Source: JACPLA01 sp035291905
GTDB taxonomy: Bacteria > Bacteroidota > Ignavibacteria > UBA10030
NCBI GenBank assembly: GCA_035291905.1
Contig: DATDRF010000124.1
Coordinates: 1 to 19,871, forward strand
Reading direction: 5' to 3'
Length of the DNA stretch: 19,871 nt
In this document: positions 7,252 to 16,500 of the stretch, piece after piece
How positions within the stretch are numbered: position 1 is the stretch's first letter
Layout: each line of letters begins with the position of its first letter
Notes under the pieces: generated by a model
Seen by the model: the letters and a program-made list of their open reading frames with translations, nothing else
Databases searched by the model: none
Told to the model about the DNA's origin: nothing
Made by a program: the position numbers and the translations under genes

Positions 7252-9405
7252 TCAGAACAATTGGCCAAAATTGAAATAGAACCCCGTCCCTTCGCTGCTC
7301 ATCCCCAGATCGGCGCGGACAATGAATGTATCCATCACAAGCCGTAATCCAAACCCGGGATTTCTCTTCCATCCCTTCCTGAACAGGGCGAGATGTTCAA
7401 AATTCGAAGCAAGCTTCCCCGCGTCGTAGAACACCAGGCCGTCAAAACGCCAGATGATCGGAAAGCGCAGTTCGACGTTGGCCAGGACCGATGTGCGATC
7501 GAGGAACCGGTCCTGCGGAAATCCGCGCAACGTCTTTGTCCCTCCCAGCGTGCTGTACACATGAAGAGGGAGATTCTTCCCCGTCACGGTTTGACCCACG
7601 GCCCGCGCGGCAAGGACTGTTTTGGGATAGAAAAGCACTTGGTATGTCTGCAGGGACATGGTAGAAGAGAAGAGGTCGTAATCTCCGGCAAATCCTGACG
7701 ATCCGCCTTCGAAATCAAGTTGCACCACATTTCCACGTGACGGATTGATGTAACTATCACGGGAATCATAACGGACAGAGGCGACGACTGTCAGCCCCTG
7801 ACTGCGTCCCAGGTTGACAGGAGCAGATGCGGCAAACAGCCCCGTCGAATCAAATCGGAAATTCCTTACTGTCTTGAATCTGAACCCCGCCTGGCCGACG
7901 AAGCGCTCACTGAATCCTTTGCTGGCTACAAGCTGAATCTCCAGCGGTTCTTTCGTATAGGTTTCACGGTCCGACGCGCGGCTTTCCGCGCCGATCCCGA
8001 AGAAATTGTTCTTCGTGTATTTATCGTAATCCACCACGACATCCAGAGACAGCGGATATCGTTTCCCCTGTCGAAGCTCGAAGTCGGGAACCGAGAACAC
8101 CAGGCGATACCACCGCTCTCCCTTTGTGCTGTTAAAGAGAATGAGATCGAACGATTCGGATGCTCCGAGAAAATCGAGAAAGAAGGCTTTTACGCCGTAT
8201 CCGAACCCCACGTCGGTATCATAGCTGAAGAGTGGCAGAAACTCAAATGTCTCGCCGGGAGAACGGATCGCATCCGGCGAGCGCTGCAATGAATCAACAT
8301 TGAGGCGTGAGACGTCGATTTCGGCCAACAGACCATAATGATCGGAGGGGAAGAGCCCTGATTCGGCCTTGTCGGCGAAGAGCGAGATAGAACGGACATC
8401 TGCGGAGGAGAATCTCCCGTTCAGGAAGATGTGATCGATTCTTCTGGGCATGCCGTCGTACCATGCCGAGAGCTCCTCACGAACGGTTGCATTTGGGTCC
8501 GATTTCGTCGAATAGCCGATATTCGGATTGACCGCCGGGTCCCAGGTCGGCTCACCCCGTTGCGAAGCAGGCGTACAATCGAGGAACTCCACCCGGAGGG
8601 AATCGATCTCTTCTGATTCCGGCGCGGCGTTGAAATCCCCGAGCAGGATAACCGGAGCCCCGAAGCTGCGAGCTTCAAGTGCCTCCCGCAATCGGGCGAC
8701 CTCTTTTTTGCGACTGCCGGACTGTTCCTGGAATTCAAGTCGAACAGCCTCCTGCTCATGTTCCGGTATCTTTTTGCCGATCATCAACTCTGTCAGCTTC
8801 GTCCTTGCTCCATCATCGTTCGGTACAGAGGCCGACAAGTGCGTGTTGACAACCAGGAGTTTTGTCGTGCCAATGTTCACAGATCCGATGAGAGCAATAT
8901 TCTGATCAGCAGAATGAAATGAAAAACTGTTGCCGAACGTTCCGAGTGTCCGGGAAAGATCCACAACATCGACGAAATCAAGATACAGACTTTTCTTCGC
9001 AAGCAAGACAAGTCCCTCGTTGAGATTCATCGGAATTCCAAGGGATCCGATCTTGAGGCCCCCGTTCGCGCGCTGGGTAATGCAGTCATACCCAAGATGC
9101 TCGGCCAAAAAGGAACCAATGGAGCCAACGGGGTTGCATTCCTGGAGAGCGACGATATCGGGCTGCTTTTCCTTGAGTGCCTGTGCGAGCAGCAGGAGCC
9201 GGCCTGTCCGGATTGAGTCGGGCTCGTACTCACCCATCCTCAGCGTTCCCCGGTAGTCAAGCCCGGACCAGATGTTCATAGTCAGCACTTTCAGAGTCTG
9301 GGTCTTGAGAGTGGGCTGAAGAATGAGCGCCGAGTGCAGCAAGAAGATCGCACTCCAATGCCTCGGGCAAGGGAGCGGAGGGTTGCTGCGGAAAAATGAA
9401 AGCAC
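7252..9405 (-). CDS. Fusion of an EEP-family phosphodiesterase/nuclease with an Omp85-type outer-membrane barrel
   Basis: The start chosen is GTG 9403-9405, with AAAGGATCC about nine bases upstream, giving 717 residues that begin with a signal peptide (hydrophobic core about residues 18-30). Residues about 37-365 form an endonuclease/exonuclease/phosphatase domain with its metal and catalytic set: Asn44 in LTMNIWSG, Glu89 in VALQEC, His189 in VNTHLSA, Asp257 and Asn259 in LLGDFNA, Asp324-His325 in RIDHIF and Asp355-His356 in PSDHYG. A short linker leads to about 330 residues of alternating hydrophobic strands with the Omp85 hallmarks DSRD...NPSRG and TLRGF, ending in Phe as outer-membrane barrels do. 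There is no POTRA domain. The enzyme would sit on the barrel at the outer membrane, facing either side. Substrates of EEP enzymes include DNA, inositol phosphates and sphingomyelin-type lipids, so the target is open. Confidence 0.88.
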   Translation of the reverse strand: MLSFFRSNPPLPCPRHWSAIFLLHSALILQPTLKTQTLKVLTMNIWSGLDYRGTLRMGEYEPDSIRTGRLLLLAQALKEKQPDIVALQECNPVGSIGSFLAEHLGYDCITQRANGGLKIGSLGIPMNLNEGLVLLAKKSLYLDFVDVVDLSRTLGTFGNSFSFHSADQNIALIGSVNIGTTKLLVVNTHLSASVPNDDGARTKLTELMIGKKIPEHEQEAVRLEFQEQSGSRKKEVARLREALEARSFGAPVILLGDFNAAPESEEIDSLRVEFLDCTPASQRGEPTWDPAVNPNIGYSTKSDPNATVREELSAWYDGMPRRIDHIFLNGRFSSADVRSISLFADKAESGLFPSDHYGLLAEIDVSRLNVDSLQRSPDAIRSPGETFEFLPLFSYDTDVGFGYGVKAFFLDFLGASESFDLILFNSTKGERWYRLVFSVPDFELRQGKRYPLSLDVVVDYDKYTKNNFFGIGAESRASDRETYTKEPLEIQLVASKGFSERFVGQAGFRFKTVRNFRFDSTGLFAASAPVNLGRSQGLTVVASVRYDSRDSYINPSRGNVVQLDFEGGSSGFAGDYDLFSSTMSLQTYQVLFYPKTVLAARAVGQTVTGKNLPLHVYSTLGGTKTLRGFPQDRFLDRTSVLANVELRFPIIWRFDGLVFYDAGKLASNFEHLALFRKGWKRNPGFGLRLVMDTFIVRADLGMSSEGTGFYFNFGQLF

Positions 9406-9565
9406 TTTACTGGATCCTTTCGATTCCGCGGTTCTCCGGCTGACTGAAACATATCTCAAGGTGCGACGGCTCAGTCGCCGGGAAAACGCAGGCAATGTAC
9501 GGGCGAATCGGTTAAAACCAAAGGTCTTCGACTCATGGCACCCCCCCTGTCGATTCTCCCAAAAA
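9406..9565. other. 160-base gap between UbiA and EEP-Omp85 genes
   Basis: This gap breaks the tightly overlapping gene run. On the minus strand it contains TTTG followed after 19 bases by TACATTG (about 9486-9515), close to the Bacteroidota promoter pattern TTTG / TAnnTTTG. It also holds a small GCGAC/GTCGC hairpin (9463-9478). A separate promoter for the EEP-Omp85 and GNAT pair is therefore plausible but weakly supported. No open frame with coding character was found here. Confidence 0.25.
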
Positions 9566-10540
9566 TCAGGCCTGTCCCGTTCTCCTTGTCTTCAAAAGGA
9601 AGTATTCCATTGAAATCATGAAAACAAAGGCCGTTCCGAGGGCAACTTGCCAGTATCCCAACGCAACGGGAGAGAGGAAGGTGAGAACCATTCCTCTTGT
9701 GTACCAAAGAAGCGCCCCGTAGGAATTCTTCTCCGAAGGATCTCGGATGAGAATGATATTGCTCAGAACCAGCAGGGTCACTCCGACGATACCCAGAATT
9801 GCATAAATGACTTTCGCTTCAGGCGCGGCTTTTTCCCAAAGTCCAAAGCGATTCCAGTAATACAGTACAAACCCGCCGGCCGCGAAGAGCGAATACGGAA
9901 GAACCTGCCATCGGGCTTTGCGAATGCCATAGAAGACGGGTGCGGTCCGATATCCTGTTTGGCTATCTCCCGTCACATCCTTGAAGTACCCCGTGAGAAC
10001 GAACCCCGCATAAACGAAGCACACAATCACCGCGTTGAAATGAATGACGGGCGGAAGATCGGCAACAGAACGTGCCTCTGAAATTCCAAAAGCGCCGATG
10101 TACGGGAGCGTGGCGACAATGATTCCGTTCCAGAGAGGCCCCGCATGGGGAATCCTTTTCATTCCGTTATAGGTGAGGCTGAAGACCAGGGCGATCAACT
10201 GAACTCCCAGGAGGATAGGATTCATCAAAAAGAAGATGACAGCGACTCCCAGCAACGTGACGCTAAGAACGAGGACGACGGTTTTCACGGGCAGTTCACC
10301 GCTCACCATGGGCCGAAACGGCGCATTGATCCTGTCCGTTTCGAGATCGAAGGTGTCGCACAGGGCCTGAATGAGACCGTAGGAAAAGAAGCAAATGATG
10401 AACGTCGCCAGAGTCCTCCACAGGGGGGGATCCAGGTATGCAAAAGCCATCCCGGACAGACCGGCCGCACCCGAGACAAAAAAGAAGTGCGGGCGAAATG
10501 TGATCCATAGATTCTTCAGAAGCTGCATTGTCTTGTTCAT
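9566..10540 (-). CDS. UbiA-superfamily prenyltransferase
   Basis: This is an integral membrane enzyme of 324 residues with about eight to nine helices. It carries the two aspartate-rich motifs that bind the Mg-diphosphate of a prenyl donor: CDTFDLETD (Asp62, Asp65, Asp69; the usual leading Asn is Cys61) followed by RINAPFRPMVSGE, and FKDVTGDSQTG (Asp188, Asp192). The INxPxRPxxSG context is that of the geranylgeranylglyceryl-phosphate / chlorophyll-synthase branch more than of classic UbiA or MenA, but the acceptor cannot be assigned. Its ATG overlaps the stop of the ThiL-like gene as ATGA (10537-10540), so the two are translationally coupled. Lipid-type neighbours suggest prenylation of a lipid or glycerol-phosphate acceptor. 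Confidence 0.85.
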   Translation of the reverse strand: MNKTMQLLKNLWITFRPHFFFVSGAAGLSGMAFAYLDPPLWRTLATFIICFFSYGLIQALCDTFDLETDRINAPFRPMVSGELPVKTVVLVLSVTLLGVAVIFFLMNPILLGVQLIALVFSLTYNGMKRIPHAGPLWNGIIVATLPYIGAFGISEARSVADLPPVIHFNAVIVCFVYAGFVLTGYFKDVTGDSQTGYRTAPVFYGIRKARWQVLPYSLFAAGGFVLYYWNRFGLWEKAAPEAKVIYAILGIVGVTLLVLSNIILIRDPSEKNSYGALLWYTRGMVLTFLSPVALGYWQVALGTAFVFMISMEYFLLKTRRTGQA

Positions 10541-11601
10541 GTCTTCTCTTCCCGTATTCCGATACCCGATGAATATTCGATGAGCGAGGTAACATATCCC
10601 CCGGGATCGTTGGTGAGATTCTCAGCAAGGCCGCGGACTCTCCGGATATCAATGTTCGCCACAGAGCCCGATGTCTCAATTCGGAATTCCCTCTCTTTGA
10701 GAACCGTGCCTATCCGAGAGCATGCAAGATGCGCCTGCGTACAGCGATCGAGGAATTCCCCTTCACGCTCGGCGCGAACCGAAAAAAGGAGCTCGAATTC
10801 ACCGTGCTCAGCCGCAGCAAACAGCCAGAGAGGAATGTTGTAGCGAAAAGCCATCATGCGCACCGAGCCGGCATAGAAGGACGGCCGATTGCGGAACTCG
10901 ATGCCGCAGCTGTTCAGTCGGGCGAGAATGTCGAGACTTGCCAACACACCATCGCTCGTGTCGATGCAGGAGGTTGCGAATTCCCGAAGAACATGTCCCC
11001 AGTCGAACCGGGCAATGGGACGGTAAGAGTCTTCAAGGGCGGATGCTTCGGGAAGTTTGCGGAGCTTGGCAAACCCAAGAGCGTTTCCTGCACCTATGGG
11101 GCCAGTGAGAAAGAGGCCGTCGCCGGGGAGCATTCCGACCCTCTGGAGAGTGATATGTTTGGGAACAGTGCCTAATGCGGTGGCGCTTATTTGCAGAGGA
11201 GAGCCGGTGTTGCAGTCGCCGCCCATCAGGTACGTTTTGTGAAATGCGGCCGCATCCTGCGCCCCACGGGAAATCTTTGAAAGAAGATCGCTGGAGAATT
11301 TCGGGGGAATCGTCCACGCAAGCAGGAGGCCGACGGGATCCGCCGCGACGGCGGCAAGATCGCTGAGGCTGATGGCGACCGATGTCCACCCGATGAGTGC
11401 AGGATTCTCAAGGATTCCCAGTTCAATCTCTTCCCGCAGACAATCGACCGTACATGCAAGATTCAGTTCCCCGGAAAGATCAATGAGCTCCGCATCTGCA
11501 GCAAAAGGCTCATTAAGCTGTCCGGGATGGCGTTGATAGCTTGCACGCAGCAGCCTGATCAGTTGCTCCTCTCCCGTCCATTGTTGATGCCCATCGTTCA
11601 T
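10537..11601 (-). CDS. ThiL/PurM-like (AIR synthase-related) protein, divergent thiamine-monophosphate-kinase homologue
   Basis: The product has 354 residues from ATG 11599-11601, which overlaps the upstream stop as ATGA and follows AAGGA by about six bases. It keeps several ThiL features: EEQLIRLL near the start, VAISLSDLAAVAADPVGLLLAW (residues 75-96), LMGGDCNTGSPLQIS (125-139), a Gly-rich segment LPGDGLFLTGPIGAGNALG, IDTSDGV (213-219) and HGEFELLFSV. The first ATP/metal motif, GDDxA in ThiL, reads AADAE here (residues 35-39), so one of two key aspartates is missing. It may have a changed substrate or activity rather than making thiamine diphosphate. No thiamine genes are nearby; it lies between a lipid kinase and a prenyltransferase with 4-base overlaps on both sides. 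Confidence 0.72.
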   Translation of the reverse strand: MNDGHQQWTGEEQLIRLLRASYQRHPGQLNEPFAADAELIDLSGELNLACTVDCLREEIELGILENPALIGWTSVAISLSDLAAVAADPVGLLLAWTIPPKFSSDLLSKISRGAQDAAAFHKTYLMGGDCNTGSPLQISATALGTVPKHITLQRVGMLPGDGLFLTGPIGAGNALGFAKLRKLPEASALEDSYRPIARFDWGHVLREFATSCIDTSDGVLASLDILARLNSCGIEFRNRPSFYAGSVRMMAFRYNIPLWLFAAAEHGEFELLFSVRAEREGEFLDRCTQAHLACSRIGTVLKEREFRIETSGSVANIDIRRVRGLAENLTNDPGGYVTSLIEYSSGIGIREEKT

Positions 11602-12545
11602 GATTTTTCCTTCCATACAACCATTCGGAGCGAATCCGGGAGCACGGTGAATTTTGCCGGAAGGAACCCGACAAGCTCACCGTCCGCTTCAACGATGCCG
11701 TTCACATCCGAAGTCACCTCGCATTGCGAGCAGCTTCGTTTCCACACGGCGGGATGTTTCAGAATTGTGTTGTTGTAGAAACGCGGCATGATCAATGCGC
11801 GGCCCAGTTTCGACATTTCGTCGATGCCGACGAGCGAAAATTTTCCGGGAACGGACTTCCCCTCGCTTCCATACGACATCCCTCCGCCAAACCAGACCCC
11901 TTTAAGAACGGAGAGGTTCGTGTACTTTCCTTCCATTACCAGACTATCATCAAGACGAAGCCTGTAAGAGGAGGTTTTGTGTCTTGCAATCGAGTTCAAG
12001 CCGGAGGCAATGACCGTCAGATCAAGGGAGATCAATTTCAGAAATCTGTTTCCCAAAGTCTGGCGGTTAAAGAACTCAAGGGCCCCCGGAAGGACTCCCA
12101 TGCTGGCATTGACCAGAAAGTACCGCTCGATCGCCGCCCCGTCCCCATCCCGGCATTCGATTCGTCCCACGTCCAGGGTGACCGGATCTCCTTCCACAAT
12201 ACGCTCGAGAGACGGAGCCGGCGAAAGACCAAGGCTTCTCAGAAGATCGTTGCTGCTCCCGGCCGGAACATACCCGATGCGAGTTGCTCCACGGGATTGG
12301 GCCGGCACCTCCATGAAGCCGTTGAGCACTTCATTAAGAGTACCGTCACCCCCAAAGGCCACAATGGAAGAAAAACCGTTTCGCGCAGCTGAGGCCGATA
12401 ATTGTTGCGCGTGACCACGGCCATTGGTCAGTTCGACATGAAACTGAAAGCCCCGTTCACGCAAGACCGATTCAAAGCGCTTCCATCGGCGAAGACCTCG
12501 CTTCCCGCCGCATGCGGGATTGACGATAAGCAGGGTCTCGCTCAT
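11598..12545 (-). CDS. Diacylglycerol-kinase-family lipid kinase (YegS/DgkB type)
   Basis: The 315-residue product has the DAGK catalytic-domain pattern: LLIVNPACGGKRG at the N terminus, the nucleotide-binding VAFGGDGTLNEVLNG (GGDGT at residues 65-69), and PAGSSNDLLRSLGL where the family usually has PxGTxNDFA. The C-terminal beta-sandwich ends with EADGELVGFLPAKFTVLP, the typical (D)GE segment. Such kinases phosphorylate diacylglycerol, sphingoid bases, ceramide or related lipids at the membrane face. Which lipid is used here is not decided by the sequence. Its ATG overlaps the stop of the epimerase gene as ATGA (12542-12545), and its own stop overlaps the ThiL-like start in the same way. Confidence 0.88.
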   Translation of the reverse strand: MSETLLIVNPACGGKRGLRRWKRFESVLRERGFQFHVELTNGRGHAQQLSASAARNGFSSIVAFGGDGTLNEVLNGFMEVPAQSRGATRIGYVPAGSSNDLLRSLGLSPAPSLERIVEGDPVTLDVGRIECRDGDGAAIERYFLVNASMGVLPGALEFFNRQTLGNRFLKLISLDLTVIASGLNSIARHKTSSYRLRLDDSLVMEGKYTNLSVLKGVWFGGGMSYGSEGKSVPGKFSLVGIDEMSKLGRALIMPRFYNNTILKHPAVWKRSCSQCEVTSDVNGIVEADGELVGFLPAKFTVLPDSLRMVVWKEKS

Positions 12546-13489
12546 GATATTCTCTTTCTTAGTCGTTCGTGTACAAAACCGGAAAACGTCTCTTCCGAGG
12601 TGCTACGAGTAAGATTTCCAAACTCGCGTTTCAGTTTTGAGGTGTCGGGAACGCATGAATGCTGGACAAACCCAATCTGACCGCCTCCAAATGGGAGGAT
12701 ACGGCACCAGAAGAGGAAATTGAGGATTCCACGCGTCATTCGTTCAGGAAGCCGAATGAGAGGCTTTCCCGCCAGCCGGGCCATCGTGCTGAGGCGGAGC
12801 ATTCCTTCACCCGCAACATTGAAGACGCCCCGAACAGGTTTGCGAAGAGACTCGAAGAGGATCTCGTTCATATCAATTTCGTGTGTAAACGCCAGGAAGG
12901 GATCACATCCTCTCACTCCAAGAATGACGGGCGCTTCTAAACCGGCAGAAATCGCATTGTGGACATGGAACCCAAGAACATTGCAGATTCGGAGAACGAC
13001 GACCCTGCATCGGGGATGGGTTCGGGCAAAATCTGCTGCAAGGTTTTCGATGATTGTCTTATTTCTTGAATAGGGAAATTCGGGATTCCCGCGGAGAGCA
13101 AATGATTCGGGAATAGGTATCGGATTATCTTCATGCCAGCCATATGCCCCGATGCTGCTTGCGATCACCAGTTTCTTCACATTGGCTTCATGGCAGGCGT
13201 GAAGCAGATTTCGAGTACCGTTGACGTCGACGTCTTCTTCCAAATCAGGGTCGTGTGTTGGATTCACGACAAAGGCGAGGTGGACGACGTCGGTGACCTC
13301 TTCTTCCAGGAAGAGTTTTGCCAACAAAGCATCGCGAATATCCATGGAGACAAACCTGGCTTTTCCAGGAGACGGCGGCGGCCGAATATCGACCCCGATC
13401 ACCTGCTTGAAGAGTCTCTCTTTTGCGAGACGCGAAATCAAACCTTCTCCCAGATACCCGCTTGATCCTGTGATGAGCAGCGTTTTCAT
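12542..13489 (-). CDS. NAD(P)-dependent epimerase/dehydratase (extended SDR)
   Basis: The 315-residue product starts at ATG 13487-13489, with GGAG six bases upstream; a longer frame adds an unlikely N terminus that reads into the terminator. The Rossmann motif TGSSGYLGEG (GxxGxxG, residues 8-14), Asp in VIGVDIRP for the NAD ribose, SMDIRD, ASSIGAYG (Ser111/112) and the catalytic YSRNK (Tyr140, Lys144) are all present. Substrates of this family include nucleotide sugars, sterols, and 3-keto lipids such as oxidised ceramide, so the substrate is not determined. It is the first gene of the ATGA-coupled cluster. The C-terminal half carries an aromatic and hydrophobic stretch (FLFWCRILPFGGG) that may contact a membrane or lipid. 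Confidence 0.82.
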   Translation of the reverse strand: MKTLLITGSSGYLGEGLISRLAKERLFKQVIGVDIRPPPSPGKARFVSMDIRDALLAKLFLEEEVTDVVHLAFVVNPTHDPDLEEDVDVNGTRNLLHACHEANVKKLVIASSIGAYGWHEDNPIPIPESFALRGNPEFPYSRNKTIIENLAADFARTHPRCRVVVLRICNVLGFHVHNAISAGLEAPVILGVRGCDPFLAFTHEIDMNEILFESLRKPVRGVFNVAGEGMLRLSTMARLAGKPLIRLPERMTRGILNFLFWCRILPFGGGQIGFVQHSCVPDTSKLKREFGNLTRSTSEETFSGFVHERLRKRIS

Positions 13490-13503
13490 GTTCAGCTCCG
13501 TTG

Positions 13504-13544
13504 AAAAACAAAGGAGGGGGCCTGCACGGGGCACGACCCCCTCC
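13504..13544 (-). terminator. Rho-independent terminator after the surface-protein gene
   Basis: On the minus strand, just after the TAA at 13552-13554, there is a perfect 8-bp stem GGAGGGGG / CCCCCTCC (13537-13544 with 13513-13520) over a 16-base loop, followed by TTTGTTTTT. It ends the transcript of the 1452-residue protein and lies directly upstream of the ribosome-binding site of the epimerase gene. Confidence 0.8.
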
Positions 13545-13551
13545 CCTCCAC

Positions 13552-16500
13552 TTATCGCACCAGAACCATCCTTCTTGCCAGCACAAATCCGTTTGCTTCG
13601 ATTCTGTACACATACATCCCGCTTGAGAGGCCATGAGCGTCGAATTCAACCGCCTGACGGCCTGCCTGCAACACATCATCCACCAGCGTCGCCACCCGCC
13701 TTCCCAGCATATCGTAGACTTCCAGTTTCACCGGTCCGCGTTCAGGAAGGTCAAATTGAATCATGGTTGTCGGGTTGAAGGGATTCGGGTAATTCTGAGA
13801 GAGAGAATACTCCGCGGGTATCTCCCGAACCGGCGTGGTCTCTACGCCGGTGACATAGCTGCCCCGCGCTTGTGCAGCGGCCTGAATGACCCCTTCAGCG
13901 CCATAGCCTGCAACGACGGCAATCATGAAGCTGACTGTATCGCCAGGGTCGAGGCTGTAGGGTCCGACACTCAGCAACACTCTGTGGTCGTTGGCACTAT
14001 CCGGCAATGTAGTCGATGTTGCCGATGCCATCCGGTTATACCGGGCGGTGTCACTCCGCGGATCGTTGCCGTTCCGCCACCAAGTCACCCGACCTGCCGA
14101 GTCACGAACGAGACATACTCCCATGGCGACACCGTTGACAGCGGAAGAATCATACATGTAGACAAGATTCGTGGCTGCGTCGATACCGACCATGTCATCA
14201 TTCGCTTCGCCGGAAATGTCAAGATCCATGAAGAACCCCACATAAGCATTCTGAATGGGGGGCAAATCAAATCCCCAGGGGGACCGGTTGACGATTGTGT
14301 ACTCGTACAGTGCATAATCAGCGTCTCTCCATGAATAGGCAGTCTGCTTCACTGTGAGACCGCCGAACATTCCCTCGTCTGTAAAGAACGTGAGTACCCT
14401 CTGGGAATCGGAGCTCCACTCGTTGATGTAATTCGAGAGCGGCCTCCAGGGGCCGTAGATTCCCCGATACGCTCCTGCGGCAACGAGGCGTGTACCGTAG
14501 ACGTCCCCACCGAACCAGAGATCTCCTTCAAAGAGAGAATTCGGATCGGACGGGAGCGGCCAGCGCCCGTTCGGCAACGTTGGATCCTGCCAGTATCCAA
14601 GCTGCCCAAAGTTTGTGATGGTCATCCCAAGTTTGTGGCCTGTAAACGCATGGAAGTTCTTTCGCTTCACGAGGCGGAAATCGGCAGCGAAAGACTGTCC
14701 ATCGGCCAATGTCCATCGATATGCCTCTGCGCGAAATGGAGTCCCTCCCGAGGATGTATAGAATTCACCCAAATACCCCTGGCCGGAAAGATCGGATGCA
14801 CGTACGACATAATCTCCCGGGGGTAACGGCATCTGGTAGCTTCCATCGTAAGACGTGAAGGTTGTAAAGAGCTGGCCGTTCTCACTGTCCTGGAGAACCT
14901 CAATGTATATCGATGGCACACCCATTCCACTCGAATCATCCACCACCGTGCCGAAGACTCCGCTGGTCCTCCGCAAGGCAAAGTTGATATCGGATGTCGT
15001 GGTTTCCTCAACCACCCGAACCCTGGTCGCTTCTGCCTCCGAGGATGCACGATCGAACCATTGTTCGTCGTAGGCGTTGGCGGAGGCAAGAACGTAGTAC
15101 CTGCCGTTTGACATTCCCGCAAGGGAATAACTTCCGCTCTGGTTGCTGTAAGCGTAGTAACTTGTCAAACTGTCATATGCATAGATATTGGCATAGGGGA
15201 TGGGATAACCGTTTATGTCTTGTACTCTTCCGGTAATTGAACCGCCGAGCGGGAGCGCAAAGTTAACATTGTTCCTCTCCCCGCCCTCCGCCAGAATGAT
15301 CGCGGTAGCAGAGTCCGGGACTGAAACATTATCGTACCACCGCTGGGCATATCCGTAGGCAGACGCCGTGACATACAGACTCTTGCCCACCGGCAACTTC
15401 GTTATGCGGTATGAACCTGAATCGTCATAGGTGTAGTAGTAACTGATGGGAAGAAAAGTACTATCGACGACGGTCACGGAAGAATAAGGAATCGCGACAC
15501 CGCTCTTGCTCTTTACCTTTCCCGAAATTGAACCACCCTTCGAAAGAGTGAAGTCGATGCCGGCAGTTTCCTGATCGATCGTAACGTTGACACGTTTCGC
15601 GTCAAATGGCGTGGCCGCGCCGTCATACCATTGATGGATGTACTCCTCGCTGTATGTCACAACGAGATACTTCCCGGTCGCGAGTCCGCTTGCACTGTAA
15701 ATTCCGGAGTCATTTGTCATTGCATACGACCGCCCGTTAAACAGTGTGTCATAGACGAGTATCTCGACCCCCGAAATCGGGCTGCCGGTCTTCTCGACGA
15801 CTTTCCCTGAAATGATGCCGCCTTTTGACAAGACAAAGTTGATACCGGGAGTGTCAAATCCCTGAGCAACCGGAATGAGGGAGGCCTGTTCTTGATCCTC
15901 TGCCATATTGTACCATTGCGGTACATATCCGTTTTTAGAGGCAACTGCCCTGTATTCTCCGCTCGTCAAGTTGGACACCATGTACTCACCGTGGATGTCC
16001 GTGTATCCGGAACCGTAGTGCCACCCCATGGTATCACGTGTGACGACAATTGCATCTCTCATCGGCTCCCCCTCCGCATTCTTTACTGTACCCGAGAGAC
16101 TTCCCGAACGCAGAAGGGCTACGTTCCTCGTTACCATGGCTCCTGAGACATTAACAGGATATTCGGAGTAGCTGAAGTAAGGGGAGGCATAGACGTTCAA
16201 CGTATAGATGCCGTCGCCAAGACTCGTCCGGTAGTAGCCGCTGTCGTTGGACCACGTTCTCTTATAGGTCGGGCCCGAAACGTAAATGTGCGCGCCGGGA
16301 ACTGGGTTGCCGGTGCCGACATCGGTGATTCTTCCCTGCAAGCCCCCCGCTACTTTCTTGATCGTGAAATTGACATCGGTCGCGCCGGGTTGAATATCCC
16401 AACGCAGAGGATCTTCCACGAAATAACCTGAACCGATATCGCATTGGAGCATGTAGGTTTCCGAGCCGACCGGCGGTTGGTGGACAGGGACAGCATAGCT

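Noticed and set aside
9536..9548. C-run near the end of the UbiA gene as a possible phase-variable tract
   Set aside because: It lies in a non-coding gap, is only seven C residues long, and is not placed in a recognisable promoter spacer.
13633..14334. Plus-strand 233-codon frame opposite the large surface protein
   Set aside because: It overlaps the T9SS tail and the conserved module on the other strand. A similar frame appears opposite the second tail (17922-18785), simply because the tail DNA is shared.
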